30,451 nucleotides of DNA, taken from positions 1-30,451 of the forward strand of contig JANBPT010000568.1 in the NCBI GenBank assembly GCA_027575765.1, in the 5' to 3' direction. How positions within the stretch are numbered: position 1 is the stretch's first letter; every line of letters starts with the position of its first letter. The DNA is from Tieghemiomyces parasiticus (taxonomy: Eukaryota; Kickxellomycota; Dimargaritomycetes; Dimargaritales; Dimargaritaceae). The notes under the pieces are model-generated. The model searched no databases. It was not told the origin of the DNA and saw only the letters and a list, made by a program, of their open reading frames with translations. This document shows, one piece after another, positions 1 through 10,352 of this stretch. The position numbers and the translations under genes are program-made.

Positions 1-972
1 CTGAGTTGCACGGCCGAGCCCACCCCGGTACGCACCATGGAGGCATCCATGCCGCGGAAGAGTCCACGGACTCCGTCCTGGCGGAGGATACGGCGGAGGG
101 CGCCCCAGGTGCCCGTGTAGTGGTGCTGGTGGCCCACGCCAGCCGCAGTCGAGTAGGACTGCATGCGGGTTTTGATGAGGTACAACGGGCTGCCCACGCA
201 GGCCCCCGCGATGCCGGCCACCATACCAGACAGGACGTTTACGGCCGTACGGTTGCGTGGGACCTCACCAGCGGCGGTCGCCTCGGTGAGGTGTCGGGTG
301 AAAAAGTCTTTGGTAGGAGTGTATAGACCCAGCCGCGTGCCGTTCAAGCACAGCTGGTAAAGGTAGGCCGTGCCCAGGCCCTTCTGGAGACCGGCCAGCC
401 CTTCGCTACGGAACAGGAAGGTCAACGTGCTCAAGGTACCGAGCCGTAGCCGAGGGGCACCCGTACGGGTTGAACCACTCGGTATTAGCTTCTCGCCCTG
501 CAGTTGTAGGCGGGTCTTGACAACCTAGGATGTTGCGGATTAATTCCGCGGGATATGATGGCGGCAGTAAAAGGTGGTTGACCGGTTAGTTACGAAGGGA
601 CAGCCATTTTTAAGGGGACGTCGACATCAGGCGCGGAGTGGGGGGGAGAATAGTAGGGAAAATTAAAATCGTAAGCCACATTATAGTCAAACTATAAACC
701 TTGTGGGGTGGATGCCTTAACAACTCGGGGGGTGTGAGAATAAGGTCGCACGTAGCGACAGATTTGGACCCACGACAGCACAGGCTTACCTCCATGGGAT
801 TGGTGAACGTGACGGCGCCACAAGCGGCCAAACCGCCGGCCATAAACCCAAAGACGGCCGGGTTCAGTCGTGGAAGTACCGTCACAGGCTCACCGAGGCC
901 GGGGCCCACGAATACCTCGACGGTTCCAGGCATCCGCTCGGAAGACTCGGCAGCGCTCGGGGATGGGGGCAT
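1..972 (-). CDS. OAC1: Mitochondrial carrier, oxaloacetate/sulfate type (partial, 3' end outside window)
   Basis: Inner-membrane solute carrier of the SLC25 family; the closest remembered match is yeast Oac1 / animal SLC25A34-35, which move oxaloacetate and related anions. Two exons are visible: 790-972 (61 codons, start ATG at 972 in the context GTCGCCATGC) and 1-524. The intron 525-789 begins GTAAGC and ends CCTAG, and joins in phase 0 to rebuild the first carrier signature TNPMEVVKTRLQ. The second signature GSPLYLIKTRMQ follows, with the family-typical GLQKGLGTAYLYQ and NGTRLGLYTPTKD between them. The frame runs into position 1 at GVGSAVQL, in the fourth helix, so the third repeat is missing only because the window ends. 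At least 235 residues are seen. Family membership is near certain; the substrate is inferred from resemblance. Confidence 0.9.
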
Positions 973-2027
973 GGCGACGCTAGACGGTGGAGTACTGAGG
1001 TGGGGGTTCCCGTGCTTGAGCACCGGACAGAGAGTGAGGCAGAGGAGTGACGGCGTTGACAGTAAGGGTGGTGGCGTGGCCCGGCGGTCGTGAAAGGGGC
1101 TCAAATTCCGTTAGGGTCGTTAGGTAGGTAGGACATGAGCAGATTTGCTCATGTAAAAAAATATTTATGTGTGTGTATATATATATATATGTATATAAGT
1201 GTAGCGGATATCGTACCCAAGGCCACAGGAGGGCTAGGACAAAAGGAGGGGGTGTAGAAAGGAACCGAGAAGACGTGTGACGGACAGCGGGCAAGTCTGG
1301 CTCGCCATAAGGATGGTCGGCCGGTGCGGCTAGGCAAGCAAGCAAGAGAGGGGGCATGACGGGATAGCCCGAGGAGGGTCGCAGGGGGACCCACCCACGC
1401 TCGAATTCCACATTCTGAGACGCTCAGTGGGGCAGGGAAGCACCCTAGTTGGACCAGTGACTTACTTCCTGGACCTGCACAAGAGAATTCGGCGCGTGGT
1501 TGGCCATCAAGTCCCTATGGGAACGAGCCAATTCCCACCACCAGCTCTTCCTTAACTCGCCGGCCTTTTATCATGTTGATCACTAGGGGGTATGCTCGGC
1601 ACTAGCTCGCCTGCACACACCCCCGGCCGGCCAATGCCGTTACCACGCCAAACAGCCACGGAAACCCGGGGGCAGATGGGGTAGGCAGAGAGCATCCAAC
1701 TACATAATCCTCGTAAATTGTAGACTGGCCAGATATGCGTTATGAAAGTGTACACTACATGTCGGTGATCCCTAGTTTTACCAAAAGTGGCATTGATAGC
1801 ACTTGCAATTGAGGTAGAGGAGGGGTAGGAGAGTAGTCTAACATACCAATTCGTTATTAGATCGGGTCTGATTCGGGGGGGGGGCTGCAGGGCAGCAGAA
1901 CGGATAAAGGACATAGGACAGAAGGAGGGGAGGGGAATACATGGTACAGGGAAAGGGGAGATCGGGGGTTGGTGGCTATGGGTACACACACACACACAGA
2001 GCGAGAGGAGGCAAGTAAGAGGCCGGA
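973..2027. other. Intergenic: carrier promoter and PKA 3' region
   Basis: No gene is seen in this stretch between the carrier start codon and the PKA stop codon. It holds a compound simple repeat near 1168-1198 (GT units followed by AT units) and a short CA repeat at 1984-1998 just past the PKA stop, where it would lie in the PKA 3' UTR. A 147-residue open frame on the minus strand (1552-1995) has no recognisable domain and is probably chance. Confidence 0.6.
1168..1198. repeat. Compound GT/AT microsatellite
   Basis: About four GT units run directly into about ten AT units. It lies roughly 200 bp upstream of the carrier start codon. No function can be read from it. Confidence 0.85.
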
Positions 2028-3863
2028 CTAGAAGGACGGAAACTTGGGCCGGTAGGGGTCAGCGGCCACGTAGTCACCGTAGACTTCGTTGGTCTCCGGG
2101 TACAGGTCGAAGTTGGAAGCGTCACCGGTGTGGGCCATCTGTGGGATGAGCGGAGCCGGGATTTGGCGGTTGTACAGCTTGTTCCAGTCGATCTCCGCCA
2201 ACCAGCGGTGGGACTTGATGTCTTGGGACCCGCCCTTGAGGTTGCCGAAGCGTTTACTCAGGTCGGCCGTGAGCAACCGCCGGACCAGGTCCTTGGCCAG
2301 CGGGTCAAAGTGCGCAGGCCAGGCGATCCGCCCGGCCAAAATCTTTTCGTACAATTTGAAGTGATCCTCGTCATAGAATGGGGGGTATCCGGCCAGCATC
2401 TCAAAGATGAGCACGCCAAGGGAGTACCAGTCGACGGCTTTACCGTAGCCCTTGGACTGGATGATTTCAGGGGCCAGGTAATCAGGGGTTCCACACAGGG
2501 TCCAAGTAATGTCAGGCACATGCTTGGCAAAGCCAAAGTCGGTTAGCTTGACGTGGCCCCGCTGGTCGATCAGCACATTCTCGGGTTTCAGGTCGCGGTA
2601 GATGATGTCCATGGAGTGGAGGTATTCAAAGGCCAGGACCACCTCCCCCGTGTAGAACTTGGCCACTTGCGGGGGGAACCGCTGATACTTGCGCAGGTAG
2701 GTGAAGAGTTCGCCGCCTACCACGTACTCCATGACCATGTACAGGTTAACGTTGTCTTGGAACGCGCCGAGCAGGGTGACCAGGAACGGCGAGTTGCAGA
2801 CGCTAAGGATGTTGCGCTCGTTGTTGACGTGCTCAACCTGCTTGGCGCGCACCACCTCGGTCTTCTTGAGGACCTTCATGGCATAGAACTGGCCCGTCTT
2901 CTTATATTGAACTAACCGTACGCGGCCGAAGGAGCCGGTTCCTAGAGTTCGTTCGACGCGGAAGTCTTCGAGGCCTACCCCGCTCCGGACGTCCTCTCCG
3001 CGGCGCGCGGGCACTTCGGCCGGGCGAGTCGGAGTCGGGGAGGCCTGGTGGCCGTAGGAGGAAGGCGGGTAGGGCGGGTCCACCGACCCCGGCAGGTGTT
3101 GGAGGTGAGGGATATACGGGCTGGCGGAAGTGGCGGTAGCAGTCTGGGTGACGGTCGGCGAGTTGTGGTCGGTGGTCATGAGCCCGCCATTGCCCGCGGC
3201 ATCGCCCAGCCCCATCATAGCTGGGCTGGGATGGCCGCCGGAAAACATGCTGACGGCGGGGCGGAAGGCGGTAATGGAAGGGTTGGCGCTGGGCGGAGGC
3301 CGGGATAGGGCGGCAGAGGGGGGGGTGGGGCCCGGACGGGATGATGGGCTGCCACTGTGGTTATGGCTGTGGCCGGCGCTAACGGTCGGGCTGGGCACGT
3401 AGGCAGGGCCGGCCGGGGCCAGGGCGTAACCAGGGGATGAGGTGCCGATCGGGAGGAGGCTGCCCCCGCCGAAGCCGTCGCCATGCTGGTTGGCCGGGGA
3501 CTGGCCGCGCTGGCTGGTCGGGGTTGGGGGCGCGCGGTGGTGGTCCGGGGCAGGGGAGGGCGGCGGGAAGTGCGGGGTCCCGACGATGCGAGGGGTGCTG
3601 GCCGCGGTGTCGTGATCCATGGCGGAGGGGGTACCGTAAGGGTGGTGGTGCAGCATGGGACTGCCCTGCTCAGGGGCAGCCACGTGTGACGGCACGGCTG
3701 GGCTGCCAATGTGGTCAACGGTGAAAGGCACGGACCGGGCCGAGGGCGGAGTGGGCGAGTAGGGGCCCTGGCGGGTGGGGTCGTGCGTGTGGTGGTGGCC
3801 CTTGTGCGTCAGGTGCGACGCCTTTTGGGCCGTCTTTTCGATGATTTTGTTCAGAAAAGACAT
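2028..3863 (-). CDS. TPK1: cAMP-dependent protein kinase catalytic subunit (PKA-C)
   Basis: AGC-family serine/threonine kinase, effector of cAMP signalling, normally held by a regulatory subunit. Single-exon frame of 611 residues from the ATG at 3863. A longer frame can only be opened with a TTG at 3938, so the ATG is preferred. Residues 1-300 are low complexity, rich in Pro, Ser, His and Thr. The kinase domain starts near 301: glycine loop GTGSFG at 308-313, lysine in AMKVLKK, catalytic loop [14 protein letters not shown], and activation loop [14 protein letters not shown] with the PKA-type phospho-threonine. The AGC tail ends in FPSF, the FxxF hydrophobic motif at which PKA catalytic subunits stop, which separates it from PKC and S6K. 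Length is about 1.7 times that of mammalian PKA because of the N-terminal extension. Assignment is firm; which paralogue it is cannot be told. Confidence 0.97.
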   Translation of the reverse strand: MSFLNKIIEKTAQKASHLTHKGHHHTHDPTRQGPYSPTPPSARSVPFTVDHIGSPAVPSHVAAPEQGSPMLHHHPYGTPSAMDHDTAASTPRIVGTPHFPPPSPAPDHHRAPPTPTSQRGQSPANQHGDGFGGGSLLPIGTSSPGYALAPAGPAYVPSPTVSAGHSHNHSGSPSSRPGPTPPSAALSRPPPSANPSITAFRPAVSMFSGGHPSPAMMGLGDAAGNGGLMTTDHNSPTVTQTATATSASPYIPHLQHLPGSVDPPYPPSSYGHQASPTPTRPAEVPARRGEDVRSGVGLEDFRVERTLGTGSFGRVRLVQYKKTGQFYAMKVLKKTEVVRAKQVEHVNNERNILSVCNSPFLVTLLGAFQDNVNLYMVMEYVVGGELFTYLRKYQRFPPQVAKFYTGEVVLAFEYLHSMDIIYRDLKPENVLIDQRGHVKLTDFGFAKHVPDITWTLCGTPDYLAPEIIQSKGYGKAVDWYSLGVLIFEMLAGYPPFYDEDHFKLYEKILAGRIAWPAHFDPLAKDLVRRLLTADLSKRFGNLKGGSQDIKSHRWLAEIDWNKLYNRQIPAPLIPQMAHTGDASNFDLYPETNEVYGDYVAADPYRPKFPSF

Positions 3864-4461
3864 GGGGGGATCGGGTGAGTGTTGGCGCTTAATCTTGGCG
3901 ACGGTATGGGAACCTCGCACGCGTATGGAGGTCGGCAAGGATGGATGTGGAAGAGGGGGGGAGTGGGACTAGATGGGGGAGGTGGATGATTTGTACAGTA
4001 AAGCAGGAGGCGGTGGCAAGGGGAGGAGAAGTGGCGCTATATATCCAGAGACAGAGCTGGGCAGTGTGGGGTGCTGTGGTGGTTGGTAGGTAGGGGGATG
4101 TGGTGGGCAGAGTGGTAGGTAAGGTGGGCAGTTAGTTGTGAGATCAGGATGGGTGGTGGTGAGCAGGCGTCGGCCGTGGAATCGAGGACCGCGATCCCGG
4201 TTCAGCTTCTCAGTCCTAGCGTGGTCTGCACAGAATAGATCCGACCCAAGCACCAAGCATTATCTAATCCCCTGGCGACCGGGCAACCACCACCATCGCC
4301 GCCACACTGTGCACTCGCAGAGATTGGCGCCCTTGGCTGAAGGCCGTAGGGGGGGGGCAGTCTATCTCAAAGAGAGAGCAGCAAGGATCGGCCGTACGGA
4401 AAGTCAGGGCAGACTATACAATCAGAGGCGGCCCAATCAAGCCCCATTAGGCAGGTCCTGG
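3864..4461. promoter_or_regulatory. PKA upstream region
   Basis: The sequence is strongly purine-rich on the plus strand, so it is C/T-rich on the PKA sense strand, as seen upstream of other genes here. On the sense strand it contains CTGTCTCTGGATATATAGCG around 4035-4055, with a weak TATA-like core, and pyrimidine runs such as CCCTCTTCC. No open frame with a recognisable product is present. Confidence 0.4.
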
Positions 4462-5452
4462 TCAACGCAGTGCGCCCAGCCTACGGGGAGCCGCCACCAC
4501 TGACTGTAGCCAGGGCACGGAGTCAGGGTGAGGGGCGAGGTCACAAGGGGTGACGGGGGAGGGAGGAGAGAAGCGACGTGAATGCGGAGGGGCAATGGAG
4601 CGGCCTCGGGAGCACCTGGCCCGCACAGCCTGGCGAATGTTGCCGAGTTGGCTGCAAACCACCCACGCCCGGGCGGCTATATCACGAGGCTAGCGGGTGG
4701 GCCCGGAAATGAAGGAGGGAGAGGGGAAATGCTGGCTGGGGTCTGCTTACCGGTAGTTAATGGGCGCCGAGGGATTGGACGGAGCCGGTGGGCTGCGGGG
4801 CTTAACGAGATCGCAACGAGCGCAGGAGGCACGCAGGGCCTGAACGGTCTAGAAGGTGCGTTCGGGTGGTGGAGCGGTCGACGGCGGGGGCAGCGGACAA
4901 ATGGGGGGACTGCAGGCAGCGAGGATTCTTCAGGGGTGGACCGGATGGGCTAGTCGGCAAAGGAAGGAAGTAGGATAGAAACGGAGCAGCAGCAGACGTC
5001 GGGTGGCAGGGCAGCAGTAGTTGCCGGGCCGGTGGGAGTGGGTTTGGGAAAGGGGCGTGCAAAGCGAAAGAGAGAAAGGCAGACGGGCGCGTGTCAGGTC
5101 AAGTGAGGAGGCGAGGGCCGTGGCCATTAAAGCGAAGCGCGTGGCGGTGAGTCGGCGGTTTTGGTGGTTGGCGTAGCGGGCGGATGAAGCAGGGAGGGCG
5201 GTGGAACGTCGCGAGAGTCGCCAACCGGGTGGGGGGAGAAGTCGGGGGCCAGGGGCGGGGAGACCCGGGCACGAGGATTGGTGGTGGGCAGCGGAGGGGG
5301 GGAAGGCACGGCACAGGTTAGATAACGCGGCCGAGTAGCACACGCCGCTGGGATCCCCGCGCAGCGGGCGGGGTGGCAGCAGCGAGCGGGACAGGAACGC
5401 TTACCTGTTGGCTGGGGGCTGTGCGCCGGCGGTGGCGGGTCAAGGAGGCCCC
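4462..5452 (-). other. Candidate spliced transcript (three open exons), unrecognised
   Basis: Three minus-strand segments are open and join in frame. Segment A ends at 5405 (CAACAG then GTAAGC) and reads GASLTRHRRRTAPSQQ. Segment B is 4751-4839, from CGTTCAG to TACCG with donor GTAAGC, 89 nt, reading ALRASCARCDLVKPRS and on to INYR. Segment C is 4462-4651, acceptor TTTGCAG, reading QLGNIRQAVRARC and ending in a stop at 4462. Phases agree (B ends with two bases, C starts with one). No start codon is found: the frame upstream of A is closed by a TGA at 5465-5467, beyond which the same frame is open again to about 5650. It could be a small separate gene, a decayed gene, or untranslated leader exons of the PKA gene downstream on the same strand. 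No domain is recognised. Confidence 0.35.
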
Positions 5453-7970
5453 TTGAACGGGCGGTCAGGTGGATGCGCGCAAGCCGGGCCCGGTGGGCAG
5501 TCTAGGGACGGCGAGGGTGGTACAGCAAGGTTGGTCAATCCGAGACGGTATGTCGTAGGCGTCGGGCAAGCCGTAGTGAGCTTTAGGAGCGCCTGTGAGC
5601 AAATTGATGCGGGAGGGGTGGTTATAACTAGTGCCGGAGCTGCCGTGCAAGGCCTGGCAGGGATAAGGGACACAGTCAGAGAGTACGATGTAGTGTGAGG
5701 CAAGGAGGAGGCATCAAGTCGTTATAGTGGGGCCAGGCGGTGGAGGTGTGCAAACATAAGAAACGGGGTGAATATGAGCGAAGTGGGATGACGGTGGGTC
5801 GGTGGCGGGTATTAATAGGGCCATGGCAACCGCGCGTGCGCCCTGTACATATGGGAACGGTCGATGAGAGGAGCGGTGGCGAGCACAGCCGGAAGACGCT
5901 GACCTGCACCACACCTCCTACTCTCCCTCTCTCTCTCTCTCCCCGTTGCGGGCACGGACGAGAGCGGGAGGTGTGTGGGGCCCCGCCCCTCGTCCCTCTT
6001 TGTGGGGAAGAGGCGAGGAGGGAGGGAACAAAGGCGCCAACAGCGACCAGTATCAAAGAGGGCCTACGTACCAACGAAGGCCGCACCATGGGACGGAGAG
6101 AAAGGAGGCATGGGCCCCAGTGCAGTGGGAGTGGTTGTGGCGAGGGGGGAGCATCGGTAGCCAAACCGCCGACCGCGCCGGTCTCCTACGGCCAGCCCAT
6201 TGCGGTACACGCACACAGCCGGCGGTTTCGCCCCGCCATGCACAAGGCTGAACCAATCTCTACTGTCAACCCGATACCGCGAGCGGCGCATCGTCAGACC
6301 GCTGCGAAGCTGCAGCTAGGGCGGAGGGGGCGGCTACGGTCTCGCAGCAGTGTGTGGCCGACTGGCTTGCGACCAAACTCAGGTACCAACCGCGACCACG
6401 ATGCGCAGTGGGGCACACTGGGCAGGGTGCCGGTGTCGACCCGTTTACCTCGTCCACCCAAAAGAGTGACGCCAAATGGCTGGGAGGATCGACCAACCTG
6501 GACCCCAGTAGCATATCAAGGGTCCGGGGGGAAACCCCGATTTCCCGCGTCAAAGATGCTGGGCCCTTGGCGATGAACCAAGGAGATATCGAGGGTGGGC
6601 AGTTGATCGACATTCCTCCCACACCTGCCCCGTCCCTCTTGAAGCGGTCGCCTACCGAAGCCGACCTCGATGGTGGTTTCTCCGGTTAGACCGTGGCGTC
6701 CAAGGCACGGCTGCAGTAGTAGGTCTCTGCCGTGACGATGCTCTATGAGGAAAGCGGTAAAATGTGCTGGACGAGGCGGCAGCAACGAAGGGTTCTAGCG
6801 CTCCTTGCCCAAGCCCCCCCCCCGTCCTTCACCGCTTTTAGCCCTGCCCACCCCCAATGGTGACCCGCCACCGACATACGTGCTGGCTACGACGCCGGGG
6901 CCATATCATTTATGAATGCATAGCACAACTCTAAAGTAAGCATCCCCCAAAAAAGGCGAGGCACCGTAAACTTACTCAAGGCGTGTCAGGGTCGAGTGGT
7001 ATGAGGAGACGGCCTGGGCTTGCCGATTGCCTTCTACGCTTAGACTGGGAAGGAATTACCAAAATGGGAGGGGCGAATAAGTCTGATCATATACAGATAT
7101 TTGACGCCACGAAGTGGTATAGGAAACGTCCCGAAGTGAATTGAGGTAGGGAAGAAGAGGGAAAGCAACAGCAGTGCGAACGAGGCAGGGAGCCAAAGCA
7201 GAAGAGAGACTCGGTCGTAGATGGCGCGGGTGGAAAGAGGTATGTGTGGATCTATCCCCCTCGCCGCCCAAATTGTAAGGTTGGCCTCAATCTCTACACG
7301 GGCAGAGGCAGCCACATCCCCCCTAGGCCTCTTCTACTTACACTTTCCCAGTCTGTTGTGGCTTGGCCCTGCAGGCCGTCCCCCCTCCCACCTGTTATCT
7401 CGGGCAGCTGTCAAGGCGCAGTTGTCAAAGGGTCTCCTTGGATGGATATATACCAACGAACAGGCAAGCCCTCCCCCGCGGCGGCGTAGCTAGTGGCGGC
7501 GCACCACAGCGCCGAGTCAGAACCCCTGAGAAGAAGGAGGGGTGGGATGGTACCCGGGCGCAGCAGCATATCTATCTATGTAACGCCGTCGGCGTGGCTA
7601 TCGCGTGCCTTAATTTCCCTCCTTCCATGGCCGTAAATTTCGGGACTGGAGTACGATGGTGTCAGGGGCAGTAGGGAAACCTGTCCAGTGATTCCACTGA
7701 GACAAGCTATATTTATATATGTATACGTGATGTGACAAAACGAACCGTGGCCACCTCCGTGGATCGACGGCCAATAAGCGCGGTGAGTGAAGAGTATCGC
7801 CGCTAGAAATAAAAATAAAAATAAAGAGCGAAACCATGGGCAGAGGCAAAGGGGGGAGGTGAGCGTAGAAAAGGAGGGGAGACTAGGAACCAACAGGCAG
7901 CGCAAAGGTAGACGTACAGGGAGGGGGTGGAACAAGTGGGGGTGAATTGTAAGGATAGGCGGCAATAGAC
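5453..7970. other. Unassigned 2.5 kb
   Basis: No confident gene. Contents: a CT-rich tract with a CTCTCT repeat at about 5922-5945; a coding-like plus-strand frame at 5946-6689 (see separate entry); a long C run near 6814; a weak 90-residue plus-strand frame at 7221-7493; and an AATAA-type repeat at about 7805-7826 that includes plus-strand AATAAA signals. The last could end a plus-strand transcript, but none is established. The 3' UTR of the phosphoribosyltransferase gene must fall in the last part. Confidence 0.5.
5946..6689 (+). other. Coding-like frame with one internal TGA, unrecognised
   Basis: One plus-strand frame is open from 5946 to the stop at 6687-6689 except for a single TGA at 6249-6251. 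After the TGA it continues without a stop for about 145 codons. The last third has a protein-like composition with acidic and Ser/Thr/Pro-rich segments, for example VDPFTSSTQKSDAKW and DIEGGQLIDIPPTPAP. No start codon context, splice signals or domain support it. In GC-rich DNA long open frames arise by chance, and the opposite strand is also open here, so this is weak. Possible readings: two exons, a pseudogene with one nonsense change, or noise. Confidence 0.2.
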
Positions 7971-8864
7971 CTAACGGGAAATGCGAGCCACTTCCTCGGC
8001 GGACAGTTCCGTGCCCGTCTCGTACCAGCTGGGCACCTTATAGGCAATCACCGGCACGTAGGCCACGACGGTCGCCTCGACCCGGCGCGCAATCAGCCGC
8101 ATTGTGTCGGCCACCCCGATGGGCGTCGCCACCGTGATCCGCGTCCCGGGACGGTGGCGCTGCAACGCGTCCACCGCCGAGCGCACGTCATCGCCCGAGA
8201 CGATACCATCGTCGACCAGAAGAATACGGGTCGGGTGGTCCGAGGCCAGAAGATTCTGCAGGGTGTGCCCGTAGCGCGGGGCCAAGGCCGTCTGTTCATG
8301 TTCCATCTCCAGGTTGGCCGCAGTTGCGGTGGCCTCCAGGGCAGCCGGGGTCAGACCGAGACCCTCAATAATCTCGGTGTTGTACGAGGTGAGTCGTCCC
8401 GAGGTGACGGCCCCCAGCGATAGTTTGGGGTGGTCCGGACTACGGATCTGACGGACGTAGAAGGCCGCCACAGGCAGGCCGAGCGCTTCGCCGACCACGT
8501 CCGCCACCACCAGCCCGGCCCGGGAAATGGCCAACACGGCTGTAATTTAAAAGCGTTGCAGTTCGGGGAAAAGAATGTAAGTGAGGCGACAGGGAACGCC
8601 GGGCAGCTATCGCCGGTCTAGGTCCGAGGGCCACCGGAGTCCGATAGAGGGGTGGGGGGGCGGTAAATACGGCTCGGCTATATAATAGTGCAACTTACTG
8701 GTGTCCGTCCGGCCCTGGAACTTGTCGAAGAGCTGACGGGCGAGCGCGGCGCCGCCCTCAAGACGGTCAGCGTACTTGGGTTGGTTGGTTGAACTGCACC
8801 GCGTGCGCGGACCGGGTCCTCCGCCGTTTACGGCGTCGGCGGGTGCGGAGCACATGGCGACCAT
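7971..8864 (-). CDS. COG1926-type phosphoribosyltransferase
   Basis: Predicted type I phosphoribosyltransferase-fold enzyme; its substrate is not known from sequence. Two exons: 8699-8864 (ATG at 8864 in CTCGCCATGG; 55 codons plus one base, donor GTAAGT) and 7971-8539 (acceptor AATTACAG). The 159-bp intron joins codons to give GRTDTTVLAISRAG, matching the conserved start of the family fold. Product 244 residues. The PRPP-binding loop ILLVDDGIVSG is at 161-171, the N-terminal YADRLEGGAALARQL matches the bacterial pattern FxDRxxAGxxLA, and VRQIRSPDHPKLSLGAV matches the family hood region. No signal peptide or membrane segment is seen. This family is best known from bacteria, where it is a stand-alone, poorly characterised protein; the intron and fungal-like base use show it is settled in this genome. 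An ancient transfer is possible but not proven. Confidence 0.88.
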
Positions 8865-9730
8865 GGCGAGAAGAGGCGTTGGGTAAGGAGGTGGACAACC
8901 GGGTGAAGGTGGCGGGTATGGGGGGTTGGCAAGGCGAGGAATGCCTAGAGACAAGACGGAAGAGGACTAGTAAATGCCAGCAGTTAGGGTTGAAAGGTCT
9001 TCTCCGCCCGAGATGCCTCGAACGGGGGGTGGGGTGGGGCCGGAGTCGCGACCGGGTAGAGGCAGGTTGGGCAGGAGGCGGACCCAGTGCAACCGTCCCG
9101 CGAGAATAAGCGGCGCGGTGTGTCTGTACGCCCGGGGAGAAAGGCGGAAGGATTGTGGGAGGCCAGTGGAGCGGGAGAGGGAGAGAGGGGAACACGGACA
9201 TCCCCAGGATAGAAGATACGCCGTGGCAATCAAAGGCCAGTCTAGATAGGCCAAGGAGGGAGGGACGGGTAGCGTGCTGGACGGCACGGTCACTGCCCCC
9301 CCTCCTCCGCCTTGGGCGACCGCGGATGCTGGCCATCCATAACCGCCGCCCGCGATAGATAGACAAGCGGGTCGCCAGACTGGGAAGGCAGTTGGGCGAT
9401 GAAGGAGGGGCGGAAGGGACGGGGGCACGCCTGCACTGCACAGGGCCCAGACGTGCCACCCAATCCCACCATGCATCCAGAACCGCTGCTCCCGCCACCC
9501 TCTCTCCGCTCTCTACGCGGCCAGCGGGGCGCTTCCCTCGCCATCGGTCTTGGGGTCGAACCTCACAGAGGGTCGGAATTGCAGCTATCATCAACAGCTG
9601 GCATGCATCACTACTGACGTCACCCGTCGCTGGCACCCCAGTCTATTATTATTATGGGTGCAACCGCCAACTGAGGCAGAATCCGGGGCTCCGCCAGGGG
9701 TGGGGCGCTGCCAATAAATTTGGCAAGCAC

Positions 9731-9738
9731 TATATAAA
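9731..9738 (+). promoter_or_regulatory. TATA box
   Basis: CTATATAAAGC on the plus strand, a good TATA match. It is about 35 bp upstream of an ATG opening a 50-codon frame (9772-9924), and about 970 bp before GGT. Confidence 0.45.
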
Positions 9739-9771
9739 GCCCGACTGCTTCGTACCTACTCTCCTCCGCCA

Positions 9772-9924
9772 ATGGTCCTGCGCTACCGAGACGAAAGCGA
9801 AAGTGTGCAGGCGAAGTCTTTTACCCTCTACGCCAGCACTGGCAAGCGACCAGGACCAACGGATGGCGCTGAAGGCGGAGGGCGTCTCGTGTGGGCGTTG
9901 CGGGCGGGAGCGGCTGGCCAATGA
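9772..9924 (+). CDS. Possible 50-aa protein, unrecognised
   Basis: Short frame beginning ATGGTCCTGCGC and ending TGA at 9922-9924. It starts with MVLRYRDESESVQAKSF and has protein-like composition over its first half. The reason to mention it is its place right after a strong TATA box, which would leave a leader of only about ten bases. No domain, signal peptide or splice site is evident. It could equally be part of an untranslated exon of the GGT gene, or chance. Confidence 0.22.
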   Translation: MVLRYRDESESVQAKSFTLYASTGKRPGPTDGAEGGGRLVWALRAGAAGQ

Positions 9925-10344
9925 TTAAGTCGTATCGCGGGGACAGTTGCCTCATCTGGGGGGGGGGGGCGGCTGACTAACCAAGTAGGGCCAAGGTCAA
10001 ACGCCAGAGACTCGTGTATTAAACCGGCCCACTCCCCCCAGACTCCGCATCGTTCTTGGTTCCGACTTGTATTCCCCCCCCCACATCCTCCTTCATCGCC
10101 AATCCCTTACATCACTACGCTTGTCGGTCGCTGTGTATTCCAGGGATCCGACGTCTTCACCACTTAATCCCTGATCTTAAAGGTGCTAAGGCCGGTTGTC
10201 AGGAGCCGCTATAACTACCAGTCGACGTGTAGCCACCCCTGCTTTACTGCTTGCGGTCGCCGTACATCGAATAAACCACATATAGCTGTTCGCTTGGACG
10301 ATTCACCCCCGCATTACCCCTGGCCGTCTTCAATCATTGCCTAC

Positions 10345-10352
10345 TATATAAA
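10345..10352 (+). promoter_or_regulatory. TATA box, candidate for GGT
   Basis: TATATAAA on plus in the context CCTACTATATAAACAGC, about 350 bp before the GGT start codon, inside a C/T-rich leader-like region. Confidence 0.4.

Noticed and set aside
2089..3724. Several plus-strand frames opposite PKA
   Set aside because: Antisense shadows of a strongly conserved kinase gene.
3864..3938. Upstream extension of the PKA frame
   Set aside because: It can only start with TTG; the ATG at 3863 is ordinary for a eukaryote.
5740..6576. 278-residue plus-strand open frame from an ATG
   Set aside because: Composition is Arg/Gly-rich and shifts along its length; another register looks more protein-like over the second half; no domain or promoter support.
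8767..9636. 289-residue minus-strand open frame
   Set aside because: It overlaps PRTase exon 1 in another register, is extremely Arg/Ser/Pro-rich, and has no domain; typical of chance frames in GC-rich DNA.
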